DNA from: DASXBJ01 sp036491755
GTDB taxonomy: Bacteria > Chloroflexota > Dormibacteria > Dormibacterales > Dormibacteraceae
NCBI GenBank assembly: GCA_036491755.1
Contig: DASXBJ010000074.1
Location: 50,400 to 114,399 of the forward strand
Direction: 5' to 3'
Length of the DNA: 64,000 nt
Below are positions 63,956 through 64,000 of this stretch, one piece after another. Numbering within the stretch: position 1 is the first letter of the stretch; each line of letters begins with the position of its first letter. Position numbers and translations under genes: made by a program. Under the pieces are notes generated by a model that saw only the letters and a program-made list of their open reading frames with translations, was not told the origin of the DNA and ran no database searches.

Positions 63956-64000
63956 CTGTCGGTTCTCCCTGCAAGAGCGTAGCCCAGCCTGTTGCTTCGG

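Overview
The window is a gene-dense, GC-rich bacterial chromosome segment with no tRNA, rRNA, CRISPR array or recognisable transposase. Gene order from the left edge to lexA (pgsA/cinA, recA, recX, rny, ymdB, spoVS, miaB, mutS, mutL, miaA, dapL, hflX, lexA) closely follows the recA-mutSL neighbourhood of Bacillus. The composition, SpoVS without other sporulation genes, the Bacillus-type LexA and the fused enzymes suggest a deep Terrabacteria lineage such as Chloroflexota or Candidatus Dormibacterota. That placement is inference and would need a phylogeny.

Layout. 1-18.4 kb (+ strand): a PgsA-CinA fusion, recA-recX behind a LexA-controlled promoter, rny with a clear terminator, a two-ATPase/two-permease ABC module, then ymdB-spoVS-miaB-mutS-mutL-miaA-dapL-hflX as one overlapping run. 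lexA is divergent from a yneA-like LysM gene over a compact two-operator promoter. 18.5-21.7 kb: sugar-nucleotide genes (WecE- and WecD-like), a polyprenyl-type glycosyltransferase and a small thioredoxin-fold protein. 21.7-31.1 kb (mostly - strand): a LexA-controlled orphan gene, a methyltransferase, acyl-CoA dehydrogenase plus TetR, and a GntR-headed CoA catabolic operon (AccD-AccA fusion, two family III CoA-transferases, enoyl-CoA hydratase, TauE-like permease). 31.2-35.9 kb (+): a complete Liv-type ABC importer divergent from the GntR gene. 35.9-39.9 kb: pyrF, a TIGR00300 protein, an overlooked 52-codon gene, and nadE. 40-45 kb: a pyruvate dehydrogenase operon in which E3 and E1-alpha form one reading frame. 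45-54 kb (-): a two-component system, der, an MFS transporter, a Mec/CysM pair, a gamma-synthase-type enzyme and enolase. 54-64 kb: D,D-carboxypeptidase, CapA-like lipoprotein, isocitrate dehydrogenase, ferredoxin, a large membrane pseudokinase-like protein (+), folE with a reductase, an ECF sigma/anti-sigma pair, and an isochorismatase-type hydrolase.

Three patterns run across the window. First, four promoters (recA, lexA, yneA-like and the gene at 21749-22114) have the same design: a LexA box inside a 17-bp spacer. Second, most operon junctions are four-base NTGA stop/start overlaps, and several appear to use CTG as initiator because no ATG, GTG or TTG can give the conserved N-terminus. Third, neighbouring genes are fused several times (PgsA-CinA, E3-E1-alpha, AccD-AccA).

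No stretch of more than about 130 bases lacks a gene. The longer gaps (687-794, 2366-2489, 24610-24722, 31071-31189 and 43551-43668) are described as promoters, operators or an inserted hairpin element, except 2366-2489, where nothing convincing is seen.
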